Notes: generated from the sequence alone by a model not told the origin. 64,000 nucleotides of DNA from a candidate division TA06 bacterium B3_TA06 (GCA_005223075.1 NJBO01000001.1:1-64000), one strand, 5' to 3'; shown: positions 36,185 through 44,672, counted from the stretch's first letter. A program made the numbers and translations.

Positions 36185-37372
36185 TTATACCGAGGAAGAA
36201 CTGATAAATCGCCGGTAGATAGCAACCTCCTGGTTTAGCCTTTCGGGCCAGGTTAGAAGAATCCTACGGGAGAATTCTTTTGCCCGTCTGCCGAGGTCTT
36301 TTCTGAAGGATTTCTCGCGCATGAGCCGCTCGATCCCTCGCGCCGCGCCTTCGAGGTCATAGGGTTTATAGAGCAGCCCGGTCTGGCCGTGACGGATAAA
36401 CTTGCGGGTGCAGCCGACGTCCAGGGTAACGACCGGTTTACCCAAAACTAGCGCCTCAAGAACGGTGTTGTTGATGTTGGATACCTCCTGGGTGGAAAGA
36501 ACCACGCTAGCCCCGGAAAGCATTTCGTGTACCTTGGCTCGCGAAACGTTTCCCAAAAAATGCACGTTGGATGAGACCCCCAGCTTCCTTGTAAGCTTTT
36601 CCAGCATCCGCCGCCGTGGGCCATCACCAAGAATGATAAACTGAACCTCAGGCAGACTCTTCTTACATAAGGCGGCTATCCGGATAAATCTATCAACGCG
36701 CTTCTCCTCAATCAGACGTGTGGCAGTCAAAACATAAGGAGGAGAAGATTCCTTGCAGTCCATGGACAAAAGAGATGGGGAGTAGCCGTTGATAAGAAAG
36801 TCGTAGTTATCCTGTGGGACACCAAATATACGCAGGGCCTCATCCCCGCAGGTCCCGTCATCGGTAAGAACGATGTGATCCGGCGGATTACGAAGGATAA
36901 AGAGCAAATCGAAGTAGCGCTCGCGAAGCAGACCTCCCCTGAGTTGCTCTATGGGAGCGCTTATGCCGTATAGCCTTGAGATCGCGGGAACCCCGAGATA
37001 ACGAGCGGCGCGGCGCAAGGCAAAGGCATTCTCCAACCCGTGTCCCACCACGAGATCGAAACGCTCGCCGGATTTTCTCAGCCAATCCGACACAAGCACC
37101 GACCATGCACTGACCGCAGGCAGGCGGTATATAAACGCGATCCCCGTCTTAAGAAGGGGGCGGAAACGTACGAATGGATTAGAGATCCGGACAAAACGGA
37201 CGTCACCCTTTTCTTCAATATGCGGTAGTCCCGCAGCATGCGGCGTAAGGTGCGTTACCTCAAATCCCGCCTTCACCAAGGCTTGTATTGCGTAACCCTC
37301 TGACGGCGATCCCCCACCCTGACCCATCACCCAGATGGAAGGCCACGGCGAGATGGAAAGCACCCTTCTCAA
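36185..37372 (-). CDS. Glycosyltransferase family 4
   Basis: The 395-residue product starts at TTG 37372 behind GAGGAGAA. It is a GT-B enzyme with PWPSIWVMGQGGGSPSEGYA near the N-terminus (a glycine-rich acceptor loop), FDLVVGHGLENAFALRRAAR (about 105-124), VLTATRLIEEKRVDRFIRIA, QFIILGDGPRRRMLEKL and the donor motif NINNTVLEALVLGKPVVTLD (about 300-319). It is convergent with the flippase gene (15 bp between them) and lies downstream of the aldolase gene, separated by a strong hairpin. The sugar is unknown, but the neighbours imply surface polysaccharide. Confidence 0.9.
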   Translation of the reverse strand: MRRVLSISPWPSIWVMGQGGGSPSEGYAIQALVKAGFEVTHLTPHAAGLPHIEEKGDVRFVRISNPFVRFRPLLKTGIAFIYRLPAVSAWSVLVSDWLRKSGERFDLVVGHGLENAFALRRAARYLGVPAISRLYGISAPIEQLRGGLLRERYFDLLFILRNPPDHIVLTDDGTCGDEALRIFGVPQDNYDFLINGYSPSLLSMDCKESSPPYVLTATRLIEEKRVDRFIRIAALCKKSLPEVQFIILGDGPRRRMLEKLTRKLGVSSNVHFLGNVSRAKVHEMLSGASVVLSTQEVSNINNTVLEALVLGKPVVTLDVGCTRKFIRHGQTGLLYKPYDLEGAARGIERLMREKSFRKDLGRRAKEFSRRILLTWPERLNQEVAIYRRFISSSSV

Positions 37373-37393
37373 CCTGTTCTCCTCAAAATATTT

Positions 37394-37425
37394 AGAGTGA
37401 TTTTGCCTTCGGGCAAAATCACTCT
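37394..37425 (-). terminator. Strong stem-loop at the end of the aldolase gene
   Basis: A perfect 14-bp stem, AGAGTGATTTTGCC and GGCAAAATCACTCT, closes a 4-nt TTCG (plus strand) or CGAA (minus strand) loop. It contains the aldolase stop codon in its first arm and ends 21 nt before the TTG start of the next gene. The sequence after it is A/T-rich (AAATATTTTG on the minus strand) but lacks a full U-run. It may attenuate readthrough or protect the upstream mRNA. Confidence 0.6.
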
Positions 37426-38078
37426 ATCGAGAAACCGGTCTTCTCCCAGTCGTCTAGAAACCGTTTGAGACCGATGTCGGTTAGTGGGTGCTTTACCATC
37501 TGACGGAAAACCCTGGCAGGCATGGTGCAGATATCCGCACCGATCAGTGCCGCTTGCATCACGTGCTCGGGATGACGGGTGCTGGCAAAGATGATCTGGG
37601 TATCGATGCCGTAGTTGTCAAATATCTCTCTTATGCGAGCCACCTGATTGATGCCCTCATGGCCTATGTCGTCAAGGCGGCCCACAAATGGTGAAACGTA
37701 TGCGGCACCGGCATTCGCCGCAAGGATCGCCTGAAGCGGAGAGAAGGTAAGGGTCATGTTCACGTGGATTCCTTCCTCGAAGAGCACACCTGTCGCCTTA
37801 AGTCCCTCAGGGATGCAGGGGATCTTGACCACTATGTGTTCTGATATCTTGGAAAGTGATTGTGCCTGCCTCACCATACCATCGGCATCGAGAGCTGTAA
37901 CCTCTGCAGAGACAGGTCCTTGAACAACGTCGCATATCTCTTTAAGGAGCGCGCGGTAGTCGCCGCGGTCGCGCTCCCTGGAAAGCAACGTAGGGTTGGT
38001 GGTTACCCCATCAACCACCCCCCAACCGGCTATCTCACGTATCTCGTCTATGTTTCCTGTGTCAAGGTAAAGTTCCAT
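37419..38078 (-). CDS. Fructose-6-phosphate aldolase / transaldolase-like (FSA family)
   Basis: The 219-residue protein belongs to the short transaldolases that form an (alpha/beta)8 barrel decamer. Motifs: LYLDTGNIDEIREI and GVVDGVTTNPTLL (residues 3-30), the Schiff-base Lys in VVKIPCIPEG (about 82-91), MTLTFSPLQAILAANAGA, YVSPFVGRLDDIG and IIFASTRHPEHVMQAALIGA. Members either interconvert pentose-pathway sugars or cleave fructose-6-phosphate; the sequence alone does not separate the two. The ATG overlaps the truA stop by one base, so it is co-translated with truA. Confidence 0.92.
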   Translation of the reverse strand: MELYLDTGNIDEIREIAGWGVVDGVTTNPTLLSRERDRGDYRALLKEICDVVQGPVSAEVTALDADGMVRQAQSLSKISEHIVVKIPCIPEGLKATGVLFEEGIHVNMTLTFSPLQAILAANAGAAYVSPFVGRLDDIGHEGINQVARIREIFDNYGIDTQIIFASTRHPEHVMQAALIGADICTMPARVFRQMVKHPLTDIGLKRFLDDWEKTGFSIE

Positions 38079-38806
38079 TACGCCTCCTTAGGATAGACTA
38101 CTTTCACAAGCACCAGGCCGTTTGCAGGGGCAGTGATGGTCTGCACAGGTTTGGTGCGGTTGAACAATTCTGGTATGATCTGCGGTTCTATCATACCGCG
38201 TCCACACTCGGTCATAACCCCCACCATCCTTCGAACCATCTTGTAAAGGAAGGATCTCCCCTTCACCTCTATGATTATCTCATCGCCCTCCTCTCTGATA
38301 TCCACTGAGCCTACGGTGATAGAAGGGCGTGGATCCTCGACCTCACAGAGTGCTGCGTAGTCGTGCTCCCCGACCAAGAGATCGATGGCGGCTCGCATCT
38401 TAGATATATCCAGAGGGTAGTGATACTCCCAGGCGGCGGCTCTCCGCAAAGGCGAGCGAGCACGGATGATACGGTAGCGATAGAGTTTAGATGCAGCATC
38501 CCGCTTCGCATCAAAGGAATCCGAAACCTCCTCAATAGATTTGATGAAGATCGATCTGGGTAAAACCGAGTTCAATGCTATCTGGAGGCGATCAGGAGGA
38601 AGCGATTCCTTGTAATCGAAAGACGCCACCTGAGCCAGGGCGTGTACCCCTGCATCGGTGCGTCCGGCGCCGGTTATTCGAATCTCTTCTCCTGTAATCT
38701 GCTTAAGGGCGTTCTCGATCTCGCCCTGCACCGTTACCCGCTCCGGCTGAATCTGCCAGCCGAAGAGGTTTGTGCCGTCGTATTCTATAACAGCCGCAAG
38801 CCTCAT
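38078..38806 (-). CDS. truA: tRNA pseudouridine(38-40) synthase
   Basis: The start is ATG 38806 (MRLAAVIEYDGT), which fits the family N-terminus; a longer frame to 38953 adds 49 low-quality residues that belong to the antisense of the next gene. TruA isomerises uridines 38-40 in the anticodon arm. The 242-residue product has the catalytic Asp in GAGRTDAGVHALAQV (about 49-63), FDAKRDAASKLYRYRI, and KGRSFLYKMVRRMVG. The gene overlaps the end of the EcfT-like gene by 4 nt. Confidence 0.95.
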   Translation of the reverse strand: MRLAAVIEYDGTNLFGWQIQPERVTVQGEIENALKQITGEEIRITGAGRTDAGVHALAQVASFDYKESLPPDRLQIALNSVLPRSIFIKSIEEVSDSFDAKRDAASKLYRYRIIRARSPLRRAAAWEYHYPLDISKMRAAIDLLVGEHDYAALCEVEDPRPSITVGSVDIREEGDEIIIEVKGRSFLYKMVRRMVGVMTECGRGMIEPQIIPELFNRTKPVQTITAPANGLVLVKVVYPKEA

Positions 38807-39420
38807 CTCACCACCACGGCTGCAGCCAGAAGAACCACACTCGCTGAAAACAGCACCCATCCGGGCTGCTTGCCTTTGATCTCGATAGGATGGGTAACGA
38901 TACCCTGTGCATCCCCGAAGACACCCGCGACGGCTTCGGGAACCTCCTTCCATCTCCTGACCTTGGATAAAGACTCAAGAAAAAACGGTATGGAGAGAAG
39001 CGCCAAAGCAAGAACTTCACCGATGACGGGGCGGCGAAAAAGCTTCTCAGAGAGCTTTGCCAGGCCCCATACCAGCTCTTCGCGGGTACAGACGTAAACG
39101 AGGAGCAAGGAGAAGAAAAGCGCCAAAGCGAAACGAGCGCCTATTATTGACGCAGTCCAAACCGCGTCTGCACCCTTGGAGCGGTTGAGAAACCAGTTGA
39201 AGAAAACGCTGAGCACGATCAGGGGAAGTGATATCTTGAGGTATCTTCCCCAGAATCTCCATCCTGCGCGGCCTAAAAATGCAAGCACGACGCAGAGCGC
39301 ACCGGCTCCGGCAAACTCCTCCCACCGGGATAAAAAGGGCACGATGGTTATAAACAAGATCGTGACAGCGATAAGCATCACCGGAGAGATTCGGGACAGC
39401 GGGGGGCGAGTTGTTCTCAT
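38803..39420 (-). CDS. EcfT/CbiQ-like membrane protein
   Basis: The 205-residue polytopic membrane protein has about six hydrophobic helices and the cytoplasmic segment EVLALALLSIPFFLESLSKV followed by RRW (about 137-160), similar to the coupling helices of CbiQ/EcfT, the transmembrane T component of ECF vitamin or metal importers. The two A-R-x signatures usual for EcfT are not obvious, so the call is tentative. No EcfA ATPase or substrate-binding S component is nearby. It has its own leaderless promoter and is followed by truA and the aldolase. Confidence 0.55.
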   Translation of the reverse strand: MRTTRPPLSRISPVMLIAVTILFITIVPFLSRWEEFAGAGALCVVLAFLGRAGWRFWGRYLKISLPLIVLSVFFNWFLNRSKGADAVWTASIIGARFALALFFSLLLVYVCTREELVWGLAKLSEKLFRRPVIGEVLALALLSIPFFLESLSKVRRWKEVPEAVAGVFGDAQGIVTHPIEIKGKQPGWVLFSASVVLLAAAVVVR

Positions 39421-39426
39421 AGACCG

Positions 39427-39454
39427 AGAATAGGGAAAGCAAGCCAGATGTCAA
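39427..39454 (-). promoter_or_regulatory. Leaderless promoter of the EcfT-like/truA/aldolase unit
   Basis: On the minus strand there is a -35 TTGACA (39454-39449), a 16-bp spacer and a -10 TATTCT (39432-39427) that ends 6 nt before ATG 39420. Confidence 0.7.
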
Positions 39455-39463
39455 TAAGATTTA

Positions 39464-40189
39464 TCATTGGCTCGATCGGCGGACGATGATGCCCCAGTTA
39501 CGCCCTGCCCCCCGCTCACGTCGGTGAGAGTAGAACCGGCGACGTTCACATGAGGTGCAGAGATCAAGCGACGCGCCCTCAACCGCTCCAACGGATGAAA
39601 GGAGGAAGCGATTGGCCGAGCGCAAGTCAAGATAAAGCCCCTTAGATGTCTTGCTAAAAAACCGATTCGCCTCAGGCCAGGTCTTTCGAAATGCCTCAAG
39701 AACCTCTTCATCCACCCTGTAACAGCACTTGCCGATCGAGGGACCAAGTGAGTAGCGTAGACGATGGGAAGATATGCCCTCCTTCTGGATCTTCTCAACG
39801 AACCGCAGGACTATCTTTGAAAGCGTCCCTCGCTGACCGGCATGGATCACACCGATCAGCGATCTCTTCTCGCTCCATACGAAGATTGGCACACAATCCG
39901 CAACCCGGACCGAGAGTGCAAGGTTTTCCTGGGTGGTAAAACATCCATCAGCCTTGATCTCACCAGGGCCATCCACATGAACTACGTGATTGGAATGGGT
40001 CTGATTCATGGTTACCAAGGAATCATTCCAGCCCGCAGATAGAAGCTGACCGTCCAAATCGAGGTTGTGATCCGGATCGTTGTCTCTGCTCCGGCGCGTC
40101 GTGAACAAAAGTTTTACGTCCGGTGAAGGATCAAGAAGGTAGAACCTCAATCCGTCCTTGGAAATCAAGCGCCACGCCTTCTCAGGCAT
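39464..40189 (-). CDS. pgeF: Laccase-domain multicopper-like purine nucleosidase/polyphenol oxidase (YfiH/PgeF family)
   Basis: The start is ATG 40189, inside the end of recJ (8-bp overlap). The 241-residue product has the YfiH/PgeF metal-binding motifs: MNQTHSNHVVHVD (about 60-72), ADGCFTTQENLAL, RVADCVPIFVW with the Cys ligand, VIHAGQRGTLSKIV (His ligand, usually HAGWRG), and SLGPSIGKCCYRVD. The final C-terminal region has LDLCTSCERRRFYSHRRERG. Enzymes of this family act on nucleosides and cleave or deaminate adenosine; in E. coli the protein also edits wrongly built peptidoglycan. The Gln in HAGQRG instead of Trp is unusual. Confidence 0.93.
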   Translation of the reverse strand: MPEKAWRLISKDGLRFYLLDPSPDVKLLFTTRRSRDNDPDHNLDLDGQLLSAGWNDSLVTMNQTHSNHVVHVDGPGEIKADGCFTTQENLALSVRVADCVPIFVWSEKRSLIGVIHAGQRGTLSKIVLRFVEKIQKEGISSHRLRYSLGPSIGKCCYRVDEEVLEAFRKTWPEANRFFSKTSKGLYLDLRSANRFLLSSVGAVEGASLDLCTSCERRRFYSHRRERGAGRNWGIIVRRSSQ

Positions 40190-41924
40190 CAAAATCCTCC
40201 GGTTCGTAGCGCAGCTTGAGGTCTTGAGCTATAAGCTGCATTCTTTTCTTTCCCCAGTAACTATCTTCAGCGATCCGGTAGGCAAGATCCACTGCTTCCT
40301 TGCGTCCGGCCTCGAGCTTAAGGATAAGGTCGGATTTACCGAACGCAAGAACGGGCATGGTGGTTTTATCCTTGCGCACGGTAAACTTGAGATGGTTACG
40401 CCCAAACACCCGTGGAGTCCCAACCACCTCCAGCCCACGAGTGGCAAAAGAAGGCCCAGGATTACCCACACCGAAAGGACGAAAGCGCTCGAAACAGGCG
40501 GTGGTTTCAGCATCAAGATCGCCAAGCTGGACCTCGGCCTCAAGATAGAGCCGGGGTTCGAAAACCTCACGAGGGTATCCCATGGCATGTTCGTTTATCG
40601 CCTGGGTGAAGCGGGCAAGTTTTGCCTTTTCCAGAACCAGCCCTGCCGCGGCCTCGTGCCCGCCGAAGGTAACCAGATGCTCGTGCACTGCAACCAGGGC
40701 ATCATAAAGGTGAAATCCATGTACACTTCTAGCTGATCCCTTAAGCCTGCCTTCTTTTTCCGCAAACATGATGGTTGGTCGGTAGAAATCATCCACCAGA
40801 CGAGAGGCGACTATCCCGATGACACCCTCATGCCAGTTGGGACGATAGCAAACAAGCACGCGTGGATCAGTTTCCCTGATCTGGTGTTCGGCGAGAATCC
40901 GAGCCTCTTCAAGGATCAAATCCTCGGTCTGTCTGCGGTTGCGGTTAAGGTGATCCAGCTTGAGTGCAAGGGACTGTGCAACTTCAGGGTCGGTGGTGAG
41001 AAGTAACCTCAGAGCCTCTAGGGCGTCTGCCATACGACCTGAGGCGTTCAAGCGAGGTGCTAAGCCGAAGGCTACATTGGAGGCGGTTATAGGCTTCCCG
41101 GCGAGTCTGGAGACGTCAAGAAGCGCTTTAACACCCACCTTATCGGTTTTTGGGATATGTTGGAGTCCGAAGCTTGCAAAGACCCGATTCTCGTCAATCA
41201 AGGGTGCTACATCGGCGATGGTGCCGAGGGCAACAAGATCGAGATCTTGGTTGAGAGCATCCAGAGATTCCCCCGCACGCCCAGAAAGCGCGGCAAGAAG
41301 CTTGTATGCCACACCAACCCCGGCAAGCTCTGCAAAGGGATAGGTTGAGTCCGCTCTCTTGGGATCAACCACAGCAATGGCTTCGGGCCATTCCTCGCCG
41401 GGCTCGTGATGATCGGTGATCACAAGATCGATCCCGGCCTCTTTTGCCAGCAGTGCTTCCTCGATCGCCGTGATACCACAGTCCACCGTGAGAATCACCG
41501 ATGTCTGGTGTTCTTTGGCTGCATCTATCGCCTTGGCAGAGAGCCCGTAGCCCTCGCGCATCCGGTGAGGAAGATAGAAATCAGCCCCGATCCCTAACCT
41601 GGCAAGTCCACGCACCAGAAGGGCAGTCCCTGTAACGCCGTCAACGTCGTAGTCGCCGTGAACCAGAACCTTCTCTCCCTTACTCCGCGCATCAAGCAAT
41701 CTCTCAACCCCTCGCTCCATATCGGGCAACCCGTAGGGATCGTGCAGATGCTCTAAAGATGGATTCAGAAACCTAGTAACCGCATCCTCATCCCTGTAGC
41801 CGCGCTTCCACAAAACCAATGCAGGCAGATATGGAATACCCTGGTGGGAAGCAAAATCTCTCACCAGCCGATCGTCCACAGACTCACTGATCCAGCGCCG
41901 TGTCTTGTAGATAGATGGGGACAT
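40182..41924 (-). CDS. recJ: Single-stranded-DNA-specific exonuclease RecJ
   Basis: RecJ digests single-stranded DNA 5'-3' in recombination and mismatch repair. The 580-residue product has DHH phosphoesterase motifs: VHGDYDVDGVTGTALLVRGL (about 77-96), ILTVDCGITAIEEA, DLVITDHHEPGEEWPEA (DHH, about 157-173) and VDPKRADSTYPFAELAGVGV. The DHHA1 region contains VCYRPNWHEGVIGIVASRL, RLKGSARSVHGFHLYDAL and TFGGHEAAAGL. The start is ATG 41924, directly after a leaderless promoter; a TTG one codon earlier is also possible. It is co-translated with pgeF. Confidence 0.95.
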   Translation of the reverse strand: MSPSIYKTRRWISESVDDRLVRDFASHQGIPYLPALVLWKRGYRDEDAVTRFLNPSLEHLHDPYGLPDMERGVERLLDARSKGEKVLVHGDYDVDGVTGTALLVRGLARLGIGADFYLPHRMREGYGLSAKAIDAAKEHQTSVILTVDCGITAIEEALLAKEAGIDLVITDHHEPGEEWPEAIAVVDPKRADSTYPFAELAGVGVAYKLLAALSGRAGESLDALNQDLDLVALGTIADVAPLIDENRVFASFGLQHIPKTDKVGVKALLDVSRLAGKPITASNVAFGLAPRLNASGRMADALEALRLLLTTDPEVAQSLALKLDHLNRNRRQTEDLILEEARILAEHQIRETDPRVLVCYRPNWHEGVIGIVASRLVDDFYRPTIMFAEKEGRLKGSARSVHGFHLYDALVAVHEHLVTFGGHEAAAGLVLEKAKLARFTQAINEHAMGYPREVFEPRLYLEAEVQLGDLDAETTACFERFRPFGVGNPGPSFATRGLEVVGTPRVFGRNHLKFTVRKDKTTMPVLAFGKSDLILKLEAGRKEAVDLAYRIAEDSYWGKKRMQLIAQDLKLRYEPEDFDA

Positions 41925-41930
41925 CAATGA

Positions 41931-41959
41931 ATTCTAGTCAATACCCCCAGCTATGTCAA
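41931..41959 (-). promoter_or_regulatory. Leaderless promoter of recJ-pgeF
   Basis: On the minus strand there is a -35 TTGACA (41959-41954), a 17-bp spacer and a -10 TAGAAT (41936-41931), ending 6 nt before ATG 41924. Confidence 0.72.
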
Positions 41960-41996
41960 ACTTACCCCACCATGAGGATAGAAGATTCCCTCACAC

Positions 41997-42025
41997 TTGA
42001 CAGAAGGGGCTAAGGACGTTATTAT
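41997..42025 (+). promoter_or_regulatory. Leaderless promoter of the TonB-C-like gene
   Basis: There is a -35 TTGACA (41997-42002), a 17-bp spacer and a -10 TATTAT (42020-42025), ending 6 nt before GTG 42032. It is divergent from the recJ promoter. Confidence 0.7.
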
Positions 42026-42031
42026 TCCATC

Positions 42032-42829
42032 GTGATTGCATTGATTTTATTAACACTCATGGGTTCTGAGAAGGACAGCACCCGTGAGCTTATCCCCTAT
42101 CTTGGGGGAGCCCAAGGCAGCGGGTTCATCCTCTGGGGTGATGCCGCATCCGACGAGCTGATTACAACAATCTTCCCTACGGTAACAGAAGGGATGAAAG
42201 CTGATACCTCCCGAACCTTCAGCGCAGTTGCTTTTATACAGATAGATCGCTCAGGAGCGATCGTAAAGGAGCCGGTGCTTTTAGAGGAAAGCAAAGTCCC
42301 TGAATGGGACACAACGATTATCACGACCTTACGCGGCTGGTTGTTTAGATCATCTCGCGACAGCCTGCGCCTGGATACGGTCGAGTTCCGCTACATAGCG
42401 CGCAAACCCGGGAAGGGTGGCACCTCCATTATCAAAGCGAAGGGACGGGAAGACTTCCACCCAGCCGCCTTCACCTCGGTGGATGAGATCCTGGCTAACC
42501 AGACGAAAATGCCTCCTCCTCGGGACAGCACCGCTCCAATGGGCATCAACTTCACCCTCTCAGGTGAGCTAGGTTTTAACGATCTGGAGAGCCACATCCT
42601 GCCTGATCTTGAAGAAAACATGAAGGAGAAGGACATCGCCTATGTCACCGCACGTTTTGCGATAGTGGTGAACGATAAAGGTCTAATCGAGGATGTCACG
42701 GTTATCCAATCAAGCGGGAGAACTGCCTGGGATTCGGAACTTGAGAAAGCCATGCTTCAGTGGCGATTCAAGCCCTCCTACAGGCTACAGCGTAAAACCG
42801 ACGTGATATTCGTAGTAACCCTGGAGTGA
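42032..42829 (+). CDS. Protein with two TonB C-terminal-like domains
   Basis: The 265-residue product starts at GTG 42032. A short hydrophobic start (MIALILLTLMG) may serve as a weak signal or anchor. Two similar halves follow, each with the TonB-C pattern of beta strands ending in a tryptophan helix: FIQIDRSGAIVKEPVLLEES then PEWDTTIITTLRGWLF (about 70-110), and FAIVVNDKGLIEDVTVIQSS then TAWDSELEKAMLQWRFKP (about 210-250). The second copy is closer to consensus. TonB-C domains touch outer-membrane receptors or peptidoglycan. No ExbB/ExbD genes are near, so energy transduction is unproven. Confidence 0.75.
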   Translation: MIALILLTLMGSEKDSTRELIPYLGGAQGSGFILWGDAASDELITTIFPTVTEGMKADTSRTFSAVAFIQIDRSGAIVKEPVLLEESKVPEWDTTIITTLRGWLFRSSRDSLRLDTVEFRYIARKPGKGGTSIIKAKGREDFHPAAFTSVDEILANQTKMPPPRDSTAPMGINFTLSGELGFNDLESHILPDLEENMKEKDIAYVTARFAIVVNDKGLIEDVTVIQSSGRTAWDSELEKAMLQWRFKPSYRLQRKTDVIFVVTLE

Positions 42830-42945
42830 GGAATTTACAACCCATTCGTTACGTTCACGCAGGGAAAACTCACCCCCAGCGTTATCAGCAATAAAATTCA
42901 CCATCTCGGTTGGTGGACTCTTCCATGGTGGGGATTGTTTTTAAC

Positions 42946-42973
42946 TTGACACCTTCATTATCCTCGTTAGAAT
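42946..42973 (+). promoter_or_regulatory. Promoter of the TatD-family gene
   Basis: There is a -35 TTGACA (42946-42951), a 16-bp spacer and a -10 TAGAAT (42968-42973). The leader of about 60 nt contains TTGGAGAGA just before GTG 43040. Confidence 0.65.
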
Positions 42974-43039
42974 AATTTTCTTGAGTCCCCTTTCTCATGG
43001 ATCAGAGGAATTGGAGGGCAAAAACGATTGGAGAGATAA

Positions 43040-43825
43040 GTGGTTGGTATCCGCTATATAGACGCACATGCTCATCTTTTTGGAAGGGATAGAGAAGACA
43101 TCAACGATGCTCAGCTACGCATAGGTCGTGCGGCCGAGTTGGGGGTTACGATAATCGCAATCGCGCAGGTTCCGAGGTTCTGGGAGGCGACCCTTAAGCT
43201 GGCAGAAAAACATGACAATCTGTTTGTTGTCTTGGCTGCCGCACATCCTGATGATTCAATGACCGAGACCTTTGAGCGCCTGGTTCGCTTATGCAGGGAT
43301 GAACCGCGTGTTGTAGGTATAGGAGAGATCGGTCTCGATTACCGGCAAGGCAAACCTCCGGATCTTGCCAGGCGTAAGGATCAACTTTGCGAGCACATCC
43401 AGATTGCACGGGAGGTTAACCTGCCCATTGTGATCCACGACGGTAAAGCCACCAACGACGTCCTTAAGATCCTGGATGAAGAGGCGGCGAGTGATGTGGG
43501 AGGGATGATTCATTTCTTCACCGGTACCCCCAGACAGGCTCAGCGCGCTATTGAGCTGGGTTTCTTCATCTCTTTCGGTGGCCCACATACCTATGCCAAG
43601 CCGCTTGCAGAACTTGTTCGCATCGTGCCGCTTGAGAGTGTACTTGTGGAGACAGACTCCCCTATGTTGGCGCCACCCAAGCATCACAAGGACGAAGCCA
43701 ACGAACCGGCTTTGGTGGTGGACGTGATGAGAGGGATAGCCGAAGTGCGTGGTATGAACCCAGAGGAGTTACGAGAGGCGACGACCGCGAACGCGATCCG
43801 CCTCTTCCGGCTGGACGAGGACTGA
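43040..43825 (+). CDS. TatD-family metal-dependent hydrolase
   Basis: The 261-residue protein is a TIM-barrel amidohydrolase. It starts at GTG 43040 after GGAGAGA. Metal-binding motifs are present: YIDAHAHLFG (residues 6-15), VGIGEIGLDYRQGK (about 96-109), NLPIVIHDGKATNDVLKIL, MIHFFTGTPRQAQRAIEL and LVETDSPMLAPP (about 205-216), which carry the His/Glu/Asp ligands. TatD enzymes act as 3'-5' DNases or D-aminoacyl-tRNA deacylase-like hydrolases; the substrate is not known here. It stands alone between two promoters. Confidence 0.92.
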   Translation: MVGIRYIDAHAHLFGRDREDINDAQLRIGRAAELGVTIIAIAQVPRFWEATLKLAEKHDNLFVVLAAAHPDDSMTETFERLVRLCRDEPRVVGIGEIGLDYRQGKPPDLARRKDQLCEHIQIAREVNLPIVIHDGKATNDVLKILDEEAASDVGGMIHFFTGTPRQAQRAIELGFFISFGGPHTYAKPLAELVRIVPLESVLVETDSPMLAPPKHHKDEANEPALVVDVMRGIAEVRGMNPEELREATTANAIRLFRLDED

Positions 43826-44164
43826 TATAACGCCCTAACCGAGCCTTATTTCGTAACTGCAATGCCTTATCTAAAGTCGTCCAGGGTCAACACATCGTTA
43901 CCAGGTAGTAGGGGGTTGAGGTCGCCGAGAAGGGGGGAGTGGATAAAGCTTTCATCAAGGTGAGCGTAGCCTAAAGATCGGAGCAATCATATTCTGAACG
44001 GAGTGGGGAGTCCGTGCCACATTCGAGCTTTGAACGCCTTGCATACGGAGAGGTGGGTGATAAACACTTAGAGATAAGCCTTCGGATACTGCCCCCTATG
44101 AGATCGCCACCATCCCTTCGGTCTGCGCCTGGTAACTATCTGTCGGCGCACAGACCAGACGGCA
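43826..44164. other. Intergenic region with a truncated repeat
   Basis: No convincing gene is visible in this stretch of about 340 bases. A short forward frame at 44014-44202 lacks codon bias and a ribosome site and overlaps the divIVA promoter. At 44100-44123 there is a 24-base copy (one mismatch) of the left arm of the inverted-repeat element at 62236-62378. A nearby imperfect dyad, GGTCTGCGCC with GGCGCACAGACC, follows it. Confidence 0.6.
44100..44123 (-). repeat. Fragment of the dispersed inverted-repeat element
   Basis: The segment matches the reverse complement of the left arm at 62249-62272 at 23 of 24 positions. The right arm of the element is not found here, so this looks like a truncated copy. 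Confidence 0.7.
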
Positions 44165-44192
44165 TTGACAGCGAGCTTCTTGTCGGTAGACT
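44165..44192 (+). promoter_or_regulatory. Leaderless promoter of divIVA and the purine/TPR/nadD unit
   Basis: There is a -35 TTGACA (44165-44170), a 16-bp spacer and a -10 TAGACT (44187-44192), ending 6 nt before ATG 44199. Confidence 0.72.
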
Positions 44193-44198
44193 TTATAG

Positions 44199-44672
44199 AT
44201 GAAGATATCACCGACTGAGATACGGAAAAAACAGTTCCGTTCCGCGTTGCGTGGTGCAGATCTCAAGGAGGTACGTGAGTTTCTCTACGAAGTCGCAACG
44301 GTGTTGGAGGGACTTGAGACCGAGAGAGAGCTTCTTAATAGCAAGGTCTCCGAGTTGGAGGAACGGGCTACCGAGTTCCGCCAGATGGAACAAGTGCTGA
44401 CGCAAACACTTGAAGAAGCCCACGAGACAGCCGAGCGACTGCGAAAAAGTGCCGAAGAGGACGCTGAGCGAATTAAAGAACAGGCCAAACAGGAGGCAGA
44501 AACAATCTTAAGTCACGCAAAGGAGGAATTTGAAGGAATCAAGTCCGCTGTCCGCAGTCTCAACGGCCAGAGGCTTGCATTCCTTGAAGAGATGGAAACC
44601 ACACTTGACAGCTACAGAAGGATACTTGAAAGATTGAAGAAGGAAACCCTCAGCGATGAAGCCGCAAATTGA
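44199..44672 (+). CDS. divIVA: DivIVA-domain coiled-coil protein
   Basis: The 157-residue protein has the DivIVA N-terminal membrane-curvature domain (MKISPTEIRKKQFRSALRG, then DLKEVREFLYEVATVL, about residues 1-37) followed by a long parallel coiled coil (about 40-150, rich in Glu/Lys/Ala heptads). DivIVA proteins sit at the cell poles or septum of many bacteria and recruit partners. It is shorter than B. subtilis DivIVA (164) by a few residues, so complete. It overlaps the next gene by 17 bp and heads an operon. Confidence 0.88.
   Translation: MKISPTEIRKKQFRSALRGADLKEVREFLYEVATVLEGLETERELLNSKVSELEERATEFRQMEQVLTQTLEEAHETAERLRKSAEEDAERIKEQAKQEAETILSHAKEEFEGIKSAVRSLNGQRLAFLEEMETTLDSYRRILERLKKETLSDEAAN

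Noticed and set aside
38806-38953. N-terminal extension of truA by 49 residues
   Set aside because: The extension is low in quality and antisense-like within the EcfT-like gene; the family N-terminus starts at 38806.
40158-40736. 192-residue forward frame
   Set aside because: It is antisense to recJ and pgeF and has no family resemblance.
44014-44202. 62-residue forward frame before divIVA
   Set aside because: No ribosome site, overlaps the divIVA promoter and a repeat fragment, and has no codon bias.
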